Positions 1 to 8,256 of a DNA stretch of 21,377 nucleotides are shown here, piece by piece. The notes under the pieces were generated by a model that saw only the letters and a list, made by a program, of their open reading frames with translations, was not told the origin of the DNA and did no database searches. Source of the DNA: CAZGRP01 sp964527995 (GTDB lineage Bacteria > Zhuqueibacterota > Zhuqueibacteria > Oceanimicrobiales > CAZGRP01); contig CAZGRP010000066.1 of NCBI GenBank assembly GCA_964527995.1, positions 1-21,377 of the forward strand, written 5' to 3'. The number at the start of each line of letters is the position of its first letter. Positions within the stretch are counted from its first letter, which is position 1. The position numbers and the translations under genes were made by a program.

Positions 1-6
1 GTCGTC

Positions 7-1083
7 CTACACTGCCGCCTGCTCCCGAAGACTGAGCCGATACAGCACAGCCTCCAGCACCGCATCCACTGAGATGCGATCCATGCACAGGCAGTACGGT
101 GATCGGCTCCGTTTGCAAGCGGTGCAGTCCTCTGTTTTGGACATGATCACCGAGTCGGGTCTTCCGAACGGGCCCCAGCGCTCCGGGCGAATGGCTGGCA
201 GCGGCGCGTACAGCCCCACGACCTCGGTTCCGACAGCGACCGCCAGATGCAAGGGGCCGGTGCTGTTGGCTACCACGACCTGGCAGCGCTGCAGCAAAGC
301 CGCCAGCTCGATAACGTTGAGCCGGCCGGCGACCGAGATTGGCCGATTCCCCGCAGCGGCAACCACCCGTTGCACCAGCTCTGCTTCGGCAGCCGAGCCG
401 CTGACGACGACGTCGATGCCGATCTCACCGGTGAGGCGGCGGGCGAGTGCTGCAAACGCTTCAGGCCGCCAATTGCGGGCCGAGCCGCCGCTTCCGGGAT
501 GCAGGACGACGAAGGGCTCACCGGAGTCGACCCCCAACCCCGCCAGCAGCAGATCCACTTTGCGGAAAGCCTCGCTGGAGATATTCAGATGAAACTGCGG
601 ATCAGCCTCGCGAATCCCCAGCGGTGCCAGCAGTTCGAGATTGCAGATGACCTCGTGGCGGCCGGACTCTTTGCGGTGATGGCGCACCCGCTGGTTGAAC
701 AACGGCGAATAGAACCGGTAGGCGGTGCCGATTCGAATGGGGATGCGGGCGAAAAAGGTCGCCAGAGCCAGTCGCAGCGTTGGGTGAAGAAGCACGGCGG
801 CGTCAAAGCGATGACGTTTCAGGGCGCTCACCAGGCGCCAGAATCCGCGAACCCCATGATGATGCCTGGGCTGGTCGTCCACCAGGATGACGTCGACATG
901 AGGATGGGCGTAGACCAGGTCCCTGGTGCGCGGATTGACCAGGATGGCCAGGCGCACGTGAGGGAATTGCGAGCGGAGCGCCGTCAACACCGGGGTGGAC
1001 AGGATCACATCCCCGAGACGGTCGGTCCGCACGACCAGAATTCGGCTGACGTGTCGATTCAAGGGCCGCACCTCCTTGGGCAT
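7..1083 (-). CDS. Glycosyltransferase family 9 (heptosyltransferase-type), copy 1
   Basis: A 358-residue protein of the ADP-heptose:LPS heptosyltransferase family (GT9), which adds heptose-like sugars to the lipid A-Kdo core at the inner face of the cytoplasmic membrane. The N-terminal domain opens with the family signature ILVVRTDRLGDVILSTP (about residues 15-31). The C-terminal domain has HPGSGGSARNWRPEAFA (about 195-211) and the ANSTGPLHLA loop (about 272), which in this family contacts the nucleotide sugar. A Cys-rich tail (CTACKRSRSPYCLCM) is common in GT9 enzymes. The ATG start has a modest GAGAG upstream. It lies 47 bases after the phosphatase gene, last in a minus-strand gene row. The exact acceptor and donor cannot be read from sequence. 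The family call is firm; WaaC/WaaF/WaaQ identity is not. Confidence 0.93.
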   Translation of the reverse strand: MPKEVRPLNRHVSRILVVRTDRLGDVILSTPVLTALRSQFPHVRLAILVNPRTRDLVYAHPHVDVILVDDQPRHHHGVRGFWRLVSALKRHRFDAAVLLHPTLRLALATFFARIPIRIGTAYRFYSPLFNQRVRHHRKESGRHEVICNLELLAPLGIREADPQFHLNISSEAFRKVDLLLAGLGVDSGEPFVVLHPGSGGSARNWRPEAFAALARRLTGEIGIDVVVSGSAAEAELVQRVVAAAGNRPISVAGRLNVIELAALLQRCQVVVANSTGPLHLAVAVGTEVVGLYAPLPAIRPERWGPFGRPDSVIMSKTEDCTACKRSRSPYCLCMDRISVDAVLEAVLYRLSLREQAAV

Positions 1084-1130
1084 CGTCTCTCGGGCTGAGC
1101 GCCTGCGTCCGCGGCACTCATGGTTTCGGG

Positions 1131-1637
1131 TCAGGAAGCCCAGCTCAGGCGCTCGACAACGAGGTCACGAAGGGTGGGCAGGACTCGGTCCAGCTCATCA
1201 TGGATGAGCTGGATGCATCCACGGTAGACTTCCTGGTCACCACCGATGGGGTCCTCGATAATCGGGTCGACGGGATCGCTCGGGTCGCGCCCGAACTGGC
1301 GCAGCAGGAACACATTGTCCTGCACGCTCGGGTAGAAGCGCCGAATGAAATCCCGGTGCTCCGGCGCCATCACCAGAATGAGATCGGCTTCCTCGACCAG
1401 GTCTCGATCGAGGCCGCGCGAGCGGTGTTGGCTGATGTCGATGCCGAATTCCTCTGACACAGTGATGGCCAGCGGCGTGGCTGGTTGACCCTCGATGCCG
1501 AGCGTGCCAGCAGACTCCACAATGACTTTGTCCTTGATATCGTCAGGCAACATGGATTCCAATAGGCCCTCAGCCATCGGACTGCGACAACTATTCCCGG
1601 AACACACAAAAAGGATGACGTACTTACCGTCTCTCAT
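1131..1637 (-). CDS. Low-molecular-weight phosphotyrosine/phosphoarginine phosphatase
   Basis: A 168-residue cytoplasmic phosphatase. The catalytic P-loop CX5R is seen as CSGNSCRS near residue 12, and the general-acid Asp sits in EDPIGG near residue 127. The length is close to the usual 150-160 of the family. The ATG start overlaps the end of tsaC by 14 bases and has a GAAGG-type ribosome site inside tsaC, so the two are probably translated together. In Bacillus the ywlC (tsaC-like) and ywlE (protein-arginine phosphatase) genes are neighbours, and this pairing recalls that. A Thr in the P-loop is a hallmark of arginine specificity; here the loop reads C-S-G-N-S-C-R, with Ser at that point, so tyrosine or arginine specificity stays open. 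A role in polysaccharide control (Wzb-like) is a weaker alternative. Confidence 0.92.
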   Translation of the reverse strand: MRDGKYVILFVCSGNSCRSPMAEGLLESMLPDDIKDKVIVESAGTLGIEGQPATPLAITVSEEFGIDISQHRSRGLDRDLVEEADLILVMAPEHRDFIRRFYPSVQDNVFLLRQFGRDPSDPVDPIIEDPIGGDQEVYRGCIQLIHDELDRVLPTLRDLVVERLSWAS

Positions 1638-2292
1638 AGACCTTCACCTTGCCGACGACACGTTCCAACTCTTCCACCGGAATCGCTCCTCTTCTCAGAA
1701 CCACAGCCTTTTCGGCCGTAACATCAACCACAGTCGACGGCATGCCACCCGGCGCTTCGCCGGCATCGAGAATGAGATCCACCCGATCGCCGAGCAGCCG
1801 CTCCACGTCCGGTGCAGTTCGTGCCGGAGGGTTTCCGGAGATATTGGCGCTGGTCGCCGTGATCGGAGAATCGCTGAACAGCCGCAACAGGCGGCTGACG
1901 GGGTGAGGCGAGAGGCGCAGCCCCACCGTCGACCTTCCGCCCAACAACGATGTGTCGATCCGCGATGAGGCGGCGACCACCAGGGTGAGTGGTCCCGGCC
2001 AGAAATGGTCCATGAGCAGCGCCGCCGTTTTGGTGATCCTGCGGGCCAGCATACCGGCCTCGAGGTTGTTGGCCACGAGCACGGAAAACGGCTTGTGCTC
2101 GCCGCGGCCCTTGATGGCAGCCAGCCGGCCAACAGCCTCTCTTTTGGTTGCATCTACGCCCAAGCCGTAGACGGTTTCCGTCGGGTAGGCGACGATGCCG
2201 CCCGCGGCCAGTACTCTGGCGGCCTTTTCGAAGGCCTTATGCAGTGCCTCCAGGTCGGAGAGGTCAACATCGATTTGGATCTGCGTAGCCAC
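1624..2292 (-). CDS. tsaC: Threonylcarbamoyl-AMP synthase (Sua5/YciO/YrdC family)
   Basis: A 222-residue enzyme that makes threonylcarbamoyl-AMP from Thr, bicarbonate and ATP, the first step of t6A37 modification of ANN-decoding tRNAs. Visible family landmarks are GGIVAYPTETVYGLGVDA (about 31-48), the KGR..KPFSVLV segment (about 61-73), PGPLTLVV (about 100) and the SAN motif in TATSANISG (about 145-153). It lacks the extra C-terminal Sua5 domain, so it is the short TsaC type. The start is a GTG with AGGTG eight bases upstream; no better ATG lies nearby. It sits 18 bases after the second GT9 gene and overlaps the phosphatase gene by 14 bases. This is a housekeeping gene inside an envelope cluster, probably carried by operon structure rather than shared function. 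Confidence 0.95.
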   Translation of the reverse strand: MATQIQIDVDLSDLEALHKAFEKAARVLAAGGIVAYPTETVYGLGVDATKREAVGRLAAIKGRGEHKPFSVLVANNLEAGMLARRITKTAALLMDHFWPGPLTLVVAASSRIDTSLLGGRSTVGLRLSPHPVSRLLRLFSDSPITATSANISGNPPARTAPDVERLLGDRVDLILDAGEAPGGMPSTVVDVTAEKAVVLRRGAIPVEELERVVGKVKVYERR

Positions 2293-2310
2293 GCTTCGTC
2301 ACCTGTTCCG

Positions 2311-3411
2311 TCAACCCGCTCGGGCCGTGCGAAGTTCCAACGTCCGACCCCGGGGATGTCCTCTGGCTGTCGAGTGCGACAGAGCTGTTTGTTCCAACTT
2401 CCGCGGGGCCAGCATTTCTTCCACCACACCAGCGACCTCAGCCGGTGAGATCGACCGCATGCATTCGAACGTGCCGATAGGGCAGTGCCTGCCGCCATGC
2501 CTGCTGCAAGGTCGACATGGAAGCGGTCGCTCGAGAATGCGATGCCCCTCTCCGAAGGGCGAGAAACCGAAGGCAGGGGTCGTTGGCCCGAAAAGCGCAA
2601 CCACGGGCGTGCCCATGGCCGCCGCCAGATGCGCCGGAGCGCTGTCGTTGGTAACCGCCACCTGGCAGCGCCGCAGCAACTCTGCCGACTGGCGTAAGGT
2701 CAGCCGGCCCGAGGCGTCTACGGTCTCCTCGCCGGCGCCAGCCAGGATCTGTCGGCAAAGTGCGCGGTCCTGGGCGCTGCCCACGAGTACGATCGAGGCG
2801 CCCAGGCGGCGCTGCAGCATCCGTGCCAGGGACACGAAGTGCTCTGCGGGCCAGCGCTTCGTAGGCCAGATCGAGCCGGGGGCCATGGCCACCCGCGGGC
2901 CACGGCCGTTCCGACCGAGGATTGCGGTGACGACGGCGCAGTCGCCGCCATCCGGATCGATGCGGGGTGTCGCCGCGAGCGGCTGCAGGCCGATCGCCGA
3001 CAGCAGACTGAGATTGCGCTCGAGTTCGTGCCCTGGTCGATAGGGAGTGGTGTGGCTAAACAGAAAGGAGCCGGCGCTGATGTCGAAGCCGACGCGCATT
3101 GGAATTCGGGCCCAAAACGCCAGAGCGGCACTGCGTATGGAGCGATGCGGGATCAGGGCGACATCGAACCCGCGCAGGTTCCGGGCGAAACGACGCAGAC
3201 CCCGCAAGCCGCGATGGTTGCCACGCTTGTCGAACACCAGGACGCGGTCGACGAAGCGATGGTGCTCCACAAGATTGGCAGTCGCTGGGATGACGACAAA
3301 AGTGACCTCGGCGCCGGGGAGGGTCTGTTTCACTGCCTCGGCCAGTGGCGTTGCCAGGACCACGTCGCCGATGTAGGCGGTCTGGATGACCGCAACTCGT
3401 CGCGCCGTCAT
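2311..3411 (-). CDS. Glycosyltransferase family 9 (heptosyltransferase-type), copy 2
   Basis: A 366-residue GT9 protein, probably a heptosyltransferase II-like enzyme of LPS core assembly. The N-terminus has VIQTAYIGDVVLATPLAEA, where the usual RxDRLGD is replaced by QTAYIGD, a form common in WaaF relatives. C-terminal landmarks are MAPGSIWPTKRWPAEHF (about 191-207), the TNDSAPAHLAAAMGTP loop (about 274-289) and a Cys motif CRPCSRHGGRHCPIGTFECM. Translation is coupled to the upstream acyltransferase by a 4-base ATGA overlap, and GGAGG lies at good spacing before the start. It is clearly a paralogue, not a duplicate, of the GT9 gene at 7-1083. The last 25 or so residues after the domain are Arg/Thr-rich and look like a loose tail. 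Substrate unknown. Confidence 0.93.
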   Translation of the reverse strand: MTARRVAVIQTAYIGDVVLATPLAEAVKQTLPGAEVTFVVIPATANLVEHHRFVDRVLVFDKRGNHRGLRGLRRFARNLRGFDVALIPHRSIRSAALAFWARIPMRVGFDISAGSFLFSHTTPYRPGHELERNLSLLSAIGLQPLAATPRIDPDGGDCAVVTAILGRNGRGPRVAMAPGSIWPTKRWPAEHFVSLARMLQRRLGASIVLVGSAQDRALCRQILAGAGEETVDASGRLTLRQSAELLRRCQVAVTNDSAPAHLAAAMGTPVVALFGPTTPAFGFSPFGEGHRILERPLPCRPCSRHGGRHCPIGTFECMRSISPAEVAGVVEEMLAPRKLEQTALSHSTARGHPRGRTLELRTARAG

Positions 3412-4361
3412 GCCGCCACCTCCACGGTTTCAGCAGCCGCGTGGTCGAGGGGCTGGGTCTTCCACCGCCGGTGCATCCAGAACCAGTGGTCGGGGTGGCG
3501 GCGAATGAAGGTCTCCATGCGGCGAGCATAGGCCGTGACAATCTTGCGGATGTTCTCTTCGGTGACGCCACCTTCCATGGTGACATCGAGACGTTCGAAA
3601 AACGCCCGATGGCGTCCTCCGTGCGACCGCACCGCAGCCGCGAAGATGACGGGCGCGCCTGTCTTGAGGGCGAATACAGCCGGACCGCGGGCGAAAGAGG
3701 CAGGCCGTCCCAGAAAGTCGAGGAAGATGCCCTCGCGGCCGGCGTCTTGATCGGCCAGAAAGGCGACACATTCGCCGGCTCGCAAAGCGCGCAGGACGCG
3801 GCGGACTGCCACCCCCCTGGGTATGGTGCGCATGTGCATATGTTTGCGGTGGCGGGTGATGAGGGCGCTCACAAGCGGATTCGCCTGCTCTTGATAGAGG
3901 TACCACATCGGCAGTCCGGCCATGGCCAGGGCGGCGCCCATGTACTCCCAGTTGCCGAAGTGCGCCGAAACGAAAACGGCTCCGCGGCCCTCGGCCAGCG
4001 TGGTATCGAGCATGGCGCGGTTGACGATTTCGACGTAGTTCTCGATCTGTTCCGGCGGCAGGCCCGGCAACCTCAAGTACTCCACGGCGAGTCGCCCGAA
4101 CTGCCGGTAGTTCTGGCGTGCGGTGCGAACGATGAGGGAGTGGGGCCATTCCGGAAACGAAGCGTGCAGGTTCTGCAGCACAACCTGTTGTCGGGTCCGC
4201 AACACGGAGAAGACGAAGTCACCGACACGGTCGCCTAGCCAGAGCGCTGCGTTCAGAGGCAGACGCCGGGCCAGAAGGCCGAGTGCGGTCACTCCGGTGT
4301 ACTCGAGCCGATGTCGAAAGCGTATCCGTTCCACCAGATTGGTTTCACCGTTGGATTGCAC
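3408..4361 (-). CDS. LpxL/HtrB-family lipid A acyltransferase
   Basis: A lysophospholipid acyltransferase of the LpxL/LpxM type, which adds a secondary acyl chain to Kdo2-lipid A at the inner membrane. The HX4E catalytic motif is AHFGNWEY (His near 134, Glu near 139), and RHRLEYTG...LENLHASFPE-like text at the N-terminus (here VLQNLHASFPEWP) is typical. The reading frame stays open far upstream, to 4841, but that part lies antiparallel in frame to the peptidase gene and does not resemble the family, so I reject it. The GTG at 4361 gives 317 residues; a second GTG at 4334 gives 308. Both fit the usual length of about 305-310 and neither has a strong ribosome site. It is coupled by ATGA to the downstream GT9 gene. 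Confidence 0.88.
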   Translation of the reverse strand: MQSNGETNLVERIRFRHRLEYTGVTALGLLARRLPLNAALWLGDRVGDFVFSVLRTRQQVVLQNLHASFPEWPHSLIVRTARQNYRQFGRLAVEYLRLPGLPPEQIENYVEIVNRAMLDTTLAEGRGAVFVSAHFGNWEYMGAALAMAGLPMWYLYQEQANPLVSALITRHRKHMHMRTIPRGVAVRRVLRALRAGECVAFLADQDAGREGIFLDFLGRPASFARGPAVFALKTGAPVIFAAAVRSHGGRHRAFFERLDVTMEGGVTEENIRKIVTAYARRMETFIRRHPDHWFWMHRRWKTQPLDHAAAETVEVAA

Positions 4362-4386
4362 CCGTCCGTCAGCGTTCCGCTGGTCC

Positions 4387-5379
4387 CTATTCGAAGGTGC
4401 CGGAAAGCCGCTCCTCCCGCTGCCAGCGCTGCAAGGTACGGCGATTCCGGTAGCGAATGGCGATGAAGGCAGCGATAAACAAAAACAAAATGAGAAACCA
4501 GATGTACGTGTCAAATTCGAGAAGGAAATTCCAGCGGTAGTGTTTGCGGATGAAGTCGTACCAGTCGGTCTGAAAGTCGACGAAGTCGATCCCGAGAGCG
4601 GCCTTGAAGGAGGTGTCCAGGTCGGGGCTGCGGCGCATCGCCCCGACGAGCCTTCGCAGGCCTTCAGGTCCCCAGCGCTCGATGATGAAACGAACGGCCA
4701 GGTAGCTTTCCTGGTAGGCGAGCTGGGCTTTGGCCTGGTGGAAGTTGAGCAGATCGTCGATGCGCTCGAGAGGGATGACTTCGCCCGACAGCAAGGCGCG
4801 CGAGACCAGTGTGGCCGCAGCGTAGCTGGGGTCCTTGGCATAGTAGATCGCCAGGCCTTCGTTGAACCAGCGTGGCGCCTGGGCGCCGTCCAGAGCTTCT
4901 GCCAGAAGCAGATGTGTCAGCTCATGCACAACGAGAATGTGGAGCTGGCGCGTCGGTTGCGACCATCGGGGGGACTTCAACACGATCAGGCGCCGCCGTA
5001 AGTCGGCCACCGCCTCACCCCAATGTGGCACCACGCCGCCCGTGAAACCGTCGAAGACATCCTGGGAAGGCGCGATGTAGACCCGGGTGGGAGGCCTGAG
5101 TTGGGCACCGAAGGACGCCGCGAGCTGGGGATAGACAGCCTGCAACGATGCCAGCACCTTCTCAGCCGTGCGATGGTCCGCCTCGGGGAAATTCACGACG
5201 AAGGGGCCGCCCTCCAGAGTATGCCAGGCGACATCGTCGGCTTTGTCCTGCGGAAAGCTCTCCGTGGCCGAGGGAGGAGAGCCGAAAGCTACCAGCAGCA
5301 AGATCCATAGAAGGAGGCGGCCTCGGGCAAGGAGGGGTTGGGACGTTCGATTCCGACCCCTCCGGCGCCGGCAAGGCAT
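4387..5379 (-). CDS. Membrane-anchored gluzincin metallopeptidase (peptidase MA-like)
   Basis: With the ATG at 5379 this is a 330-residue protein. A basic N-terminus is followed by a hydrophobic stretch (about 20-33), which looks like a signal peptide or anchor. The zinc-peptidase motif HELTH is at 152-156 and a third-ligand Glu lies in WFNEGLAIYY (Glu174), the gluzincin arrangement of peptidase MA-like/DUF1570-type proteins. A second hydrophobic segment (about 291-309) followed by Arg-rich residues should anchor the C-terminus, leaving the peptidase outside the cytoplasm. The start is chosen for AAGGA just upstream and for the signal sequence. An ATG at 5526 overlaps the previous stop codon as ATGA and would add 49 residues unlike any signal peptide. 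The substrate is unknown; its place beside lipid A genes hints at envelope work. Confidence 0.8.
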   Translation of the reverse strand: MPCRRRRGRNRTSQPLLARGRLLLWILLLVAFGSPPSATESFPQDKADDVAWHTLEGGPFVVNFPEADHRTAEKVLASLQAVYPQLAASFGAQLRPPTRVYIAPSQDVFDGFTGGVVPHWGEAVADLRRRLIVLKSPRWSQPTRQLHILVVHELTHLLLAEALDGAQAPRWFNEGLAIYYAKDPSYAAATLVSRALLSGEVIPLERIDDLLNFHQAKAQLAYQESYLAVRFIIERWGPEGLRRLVGAMRRSPDLDTSFKAALGIDFVDFQTDWYDFIRKHYRWNFLLEFDTYIWFLILFLFIAAFIAIRYRNRRTLQRWQREERLSGTFE

Positions 5380-5522
5380 CGATTCCTTCGCCCCCATCGG
5401 TTCCGAATCGCAGAGCACCTGCCGCCGACTTGCGAGGAACCACCCGGCTGAATGGGCGAGTCGCCAACGAAGCAAGAATCTGCCCGATCTCTGCGGCACT
5501 TCAGAGCTGCGGTCTTGTCGAC

Positions 5523-6680
5523 TCATAGAGAATCAAGCGCCTCCTCCAGGTCGCCGATCAAGTCATCGACGTCCTCTACGCCCACAGAGAGTCGAACCAG
5601 CCCGTCCGTGAGGCCATATTTCTGGCGTTCTGCCGTGGGAATCGATGCGTGCGTCATCGATGCGGGATGACAGATCAGGCTCTCGACGCCGCCGAGGCTT
5701 TCGGCGAGCAGAAAGATGCGAACGGATTTGAGCAACCGTACAGCTCGTTCCAACGAACCCAGTTCGATCGAGATCATACCGCCGAAGCCTGGCTCGCCGT
5801 AAGGGTCGATCTGCTGGCGACGAGCAAGCTCGTGCTGCGGGTGGTCTGGCAACCCAGGGTAGTAGACTCTTTCCACCTGGGGGTGTCGGGCGAGAAATTC
5901 GGCGATCTTGAGCGCATTCAGGTTGTGCTGTCTCATACGCAGGTGTAGCGTCTTCGTGGCTCGCAACACCAGCCAGCAGTCGAACGGGCTGGGGACCGCG
6001 CCGACGGCATTTTGCAGGAACCCGAGACGTTCGGCCAACTCCTCGTCGTTCACCAGAACCAGGCCGCCGACGACGTCGCTGTGGCCGTTGAGGTACTTGG
6101 TGCTGCTGTGCACGACGATGTCCGCCCCCAGTGCGAGCGGTCGCTGAAAGTAGGGGCTCAGGAACGTGTTGTCGACCACGTGCAAGATCCGCCGTTTGCG
6201 AGTCAGCTCCGACAGCGCCCGCAGGTCGGACAGTTTCAGCATCGGGTTCGTCGGAGTCTCGACGAAGAGCATTCGCGTCTGCGGGCCGATCGCCGCCTCC
6301 ACGGCTCCCAGATCCGAGGTGTCGACCCAGGAGAACCGCAATCCGTAGGATGTCATGATCTGCTCAAAGTAGCGGTACGTGCCGCCGTAGACGTTTTCGG
6401 TCACCACGGCATGATCGCCCTCCTTGAGCAGTCCGACGACAGCCGAGATCGCCGCCATCCCCGATGAAAAGGCGAACCCGTACTTTGCCCCCTCGAGGGC
6501 CGCGACGTTTTTCTCCAGCGCTTCGCGGGTGGGATTGGCGGTGCGCCCGTACTCATATCCCTTGTGTTCGCCGGGACCGAGCTGGGCGTACGTGGATGTT
6601 TGAAAGATCGGCACGACGACGGCCCCTGTTTGCTCCTCGGGGGACTGTCCGGCGTGCACTGCATCGGTTGCGAATGCCAA
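5523..6680 (-). CDS. Cystathionine gamma-lyase / gamma-synthase family PLP enzyme
   Basis: A 385-residue Cys/Met-metabolism PLP enzyme, nearly exactly the family length. The Schiff-base lysine is Lys195 in HSSTKYLNGHSDVVGG, the PLP-ring Asp is in VVDNTF (Asp170), and the phosphate-binding region includes YGRTANPTREALE (about 44-56) and SSGMAA (about 72-77). The C-terminal SLGGVESLICHPASMTHASIP block is typical. It follows cystathionine beta-synthase by 75 bases, so the pair most likely runs reverse transsulfuration (homocysteine to cysteine), which favours gamma-lyase over gamma-synthase. The start is a TTG, but GGGAGGA lies just upstream at ideal spacing and the protein begins at the expected residue, so I accept it. 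Lyase versus synthase cannot be settled from motifs alone. Confidence 0.93.
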   Translation of the reverse strand: MAFATDAVHAGQSPEEQTGAVVVPIFQTSTYAQLGPGEHKGYEYGRTANPTREALEKNVAALEGAKYGFAFSSGMAAISAVVGLLKEGDHAVVTENVYGGTYRYFEQIMTSYGLRFSWVDTSDLGAVEAAIGPQTRMLFVETPTNPMLKLSDLRALSELTRKRRILHVVDNTFLSPYFQRPLALGADIVVHSSTKYLNGHSDVVGGLVLVNDEELAERLGFLQNAVGAVPSPFDCWLVLRATKTLHLRMRQHNLNALKIAEFLARHPQVERVYYPGLPDHPQHELARRQQIDPYGEPGFGGMISIELGSLERAVRLLKSVRIFLLAESLGGVESLICHPASMTHASIPTAERQKYGLTDGLVRLSVGVEDVDDLIGDLEEALDSL

Positions 6681-6755
6681 GAGTTCCTCCCGTCATCAGG
6701 TTGTTATGGATGTCCGGCGGATCGAGCCTGTGCCGGCCTGGCAGAGCGGCCGCTG

Positions 6756-8126
6756 TTATCCAGCGATGAAATCCAGCAGATCGGACTTGGTGACAATGCC
6801 GATGAGCTGACCGAGCTCGTGCACGAGTACGGCTGGCAGGCGCTGTGCCAGCAGCGTTTTGGCATGGTCGATGGGCTCCTCCGCATCGAGTATCGGCAGG
6901 CTCTCGTCCATCACCTTTTCCACCGGTGCAGCCATGAGACTGCCGTCTTCAAGCACGCGCCCCATCACCGCGCTTTCTTCGAGCGAGCCGACAGACCGGC
7001 CTTCTTTGAGCACCGGCAGTTGCGAAATGTGGTATTGCTCCATCAGTTCGAGAGCCTTGCGCACCGGGTCGGATGGTGCTACCGAAACCAGGCGTGGCAG
7101 TTCCTGGCCCTTGGCGTCGACGACCTGGCGCATGCTCACTCGCTCGATGTCGAAGAAGCGGTTCTCCTTCATCCATTCATCGGAGTAGAATTTGGAGAGA
7201 TAGCGGTCGCCGGCATCGGGGAAGAGGACCACCACGATCTTGTCTTTGGTGAGCGATCGGGCCACCTGCAGCGCCGCAGACGCAGCCGTGCCGCTCGACC
7301 CACCCACCAGCATTCCTTCCTCGCGCGCCAGGCGGCGGGCGAGGTTGAAGGATTCCTTGTCGCCGATGGTATAGATCTCGTCGATGACGCTGAAATCGAG
7401 GGTGCCCGGAAGGATGTCCTCGCCGATTCCCTCGACCTTGTATGGTTGCGCCGTCGTGACCTGCTTGGTGTAGAAATAGTCACGCAGGATGGACCCCTGC
7501 GGGTCGGCACCGATGATTTTGACGTCCGGGTTTTTCTCCTTGAGAAACTTACCCACGCCGCTGATGGTGCCGCCGGTGCCGATTCCGGCGACGAAATAGT
7601 CGATGCGGCCGCCGGTTTGCTCCCAGATTTCGGGGCCGGTGGTCAGGTAGTGCGCCTTCGGGTTCTCCGGATTGAAGTATTGGTTGGCCAGCAGGGCTCC
7701 GTCGGTCTCGCGGGCGATTTTCTTGGCGACTTCGTAGTAGCTCTCCGGGGAATCCGGTGGCACCGCCGTGGGGCAAACGATGACGTCGGCGCCGAACGCC
7801 TTGAGCAGGCGGATTTTCTCCTGGCTCATTTTGTCCGGCATGGTGAAAACGGCCTTGTACCCCTTGAGGGCGGCCGCCACGGCCAGACCGGCGCCGGTGT
7901 TGCCAGAGGTCGCTTCGACGATGGTACCACCCGGGCGCAGCAGTCCCTCTCGTTCAGCAGCTTCGATGATCTGAACGGCGATCCGATCCTTGACGCTGCC
8001 CCCGGGGTTGAACAACTCCACCTTGGCCAGAACGGTCGCTTCGATCCCTTCCGTGACCCGATTCAGCCGGATCAGCGGAGTCCGGCCGATGCTTTGTAGG
8101 ATGTTGTCAAGAATCTTTTCAGGCAT
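6756..8126 (-). CDS. cbs: Cystathionine beta-synthase with CBS-domain pair
   Basis: A 456-residue PLP enzyme condensing serine (or O-acetylserine) with homocysteine (or sulfide). The catalytic domain (about 1-320) has DNILQSIGRTPLIRLNRV, PLP Lys46 in GGSVKDRIA, SGNTG (74-78) and GIGTGGTISG. Two CBS domains follow (about 335-455), including HISQLPVLKEG and IGIVTKSDLLDF; in human CBS this region binds S-adenosylmethionine. There is no heme-binding N-terminal extension. The C-terminal domains separate it from plain CysK, and a partner gamma-lyase follows directly. The ATG has GAGGAA a few bases upstream. A terminator-like hairpin ends only about 30 bases before the start, so either a promoter is hidden there or expression depends on readthrough. 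Confidence 0.94.
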   Translation of the reverse strand: MPEKILDNILQSIGRTPLIRLNRVTEGIEATVLAKVELFNPGGSVKDRIAVQIIEAAEREGLLRPGGTIVEATSGNTGAGLAVAAALKGYKAVFTMPDKMSQEKIRLLKAFGADVIVCPTAVPPDSPESYYEVAKKIARETDGALLANQYFNPENPKAHYLTTGPEIWEQTGGRIDYFVAGIGTGGTISGVGKFLKEKNPDVKIIGADPQGSILRDYFYTKQVTTAQPYKVEGIGEDILPGTLDFSVIDEIYTIGDKESFNLARRLAREEGMLVGGSSGTAASAALQVARSLTKDKIVVVLFPDAGDRYLSKFYSDEWMKENRFFDIERVSMRQVVDAKGQELPRLVSVAPSDPVRKALELMEQYHISQLPVLKEGRSVGSLEESAVMGRVLEDGSLMAAPVEKVMDESLPILDAEEPIDHAKTLLAQRLPAVLVHELGQLIGIVTKSDLLDFIAG

Positions 8127-8157
8127 GATCTTCCTCGTCCTTGTCGTTCAATGCCAC

Positions 8158-8198
8158 AAAAAAGCCGCCTGAGATCTCCTGCCATCGGAGCCGGCGGC
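8158..8198 (-). terminator. Likely intrinsic terminator (or attenuator) upstream of cbs
   Basis: Read on the minus strand, GCCGCC (8198-8193) pairs with GGCGGC (8169-8164), and six T follow directly (8163-8158). Inside the loop CTCC and GGAG can extend the stem with small bulges. It lies about 60 bases after the stop of the pseudo-GTPase gene and about 30 bases before the cbs start, so it probably closes the DUF4388 operon. I found no convincing promoter between it and cbs, which leaves room for an attenuator role. Confidence 0.6.
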
Positions 8199-8256
8199 AT
8201 GCTGCGTCACATCTAGAGGCCCGCGTCGACAAGCACGGCTGCAAACCCTCCGTCGG

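Noticed and set aside
4362..4841. Upstream extension of the LpxL-type reading frame
   Set aside because: These 160 codons overlap the peptidase gene in another frame, are Ser/Thr/Pro-rich as shadow frames are, and do not match the LpxL family N-terminus.
6564..8099. Long plus-strand open frame (511 codons) opposite cbs
   Set aside because: It is exactly opposite a well-identified gene, its translation resembles no protein family, and such frames are expected in GC-rich coding DNA.
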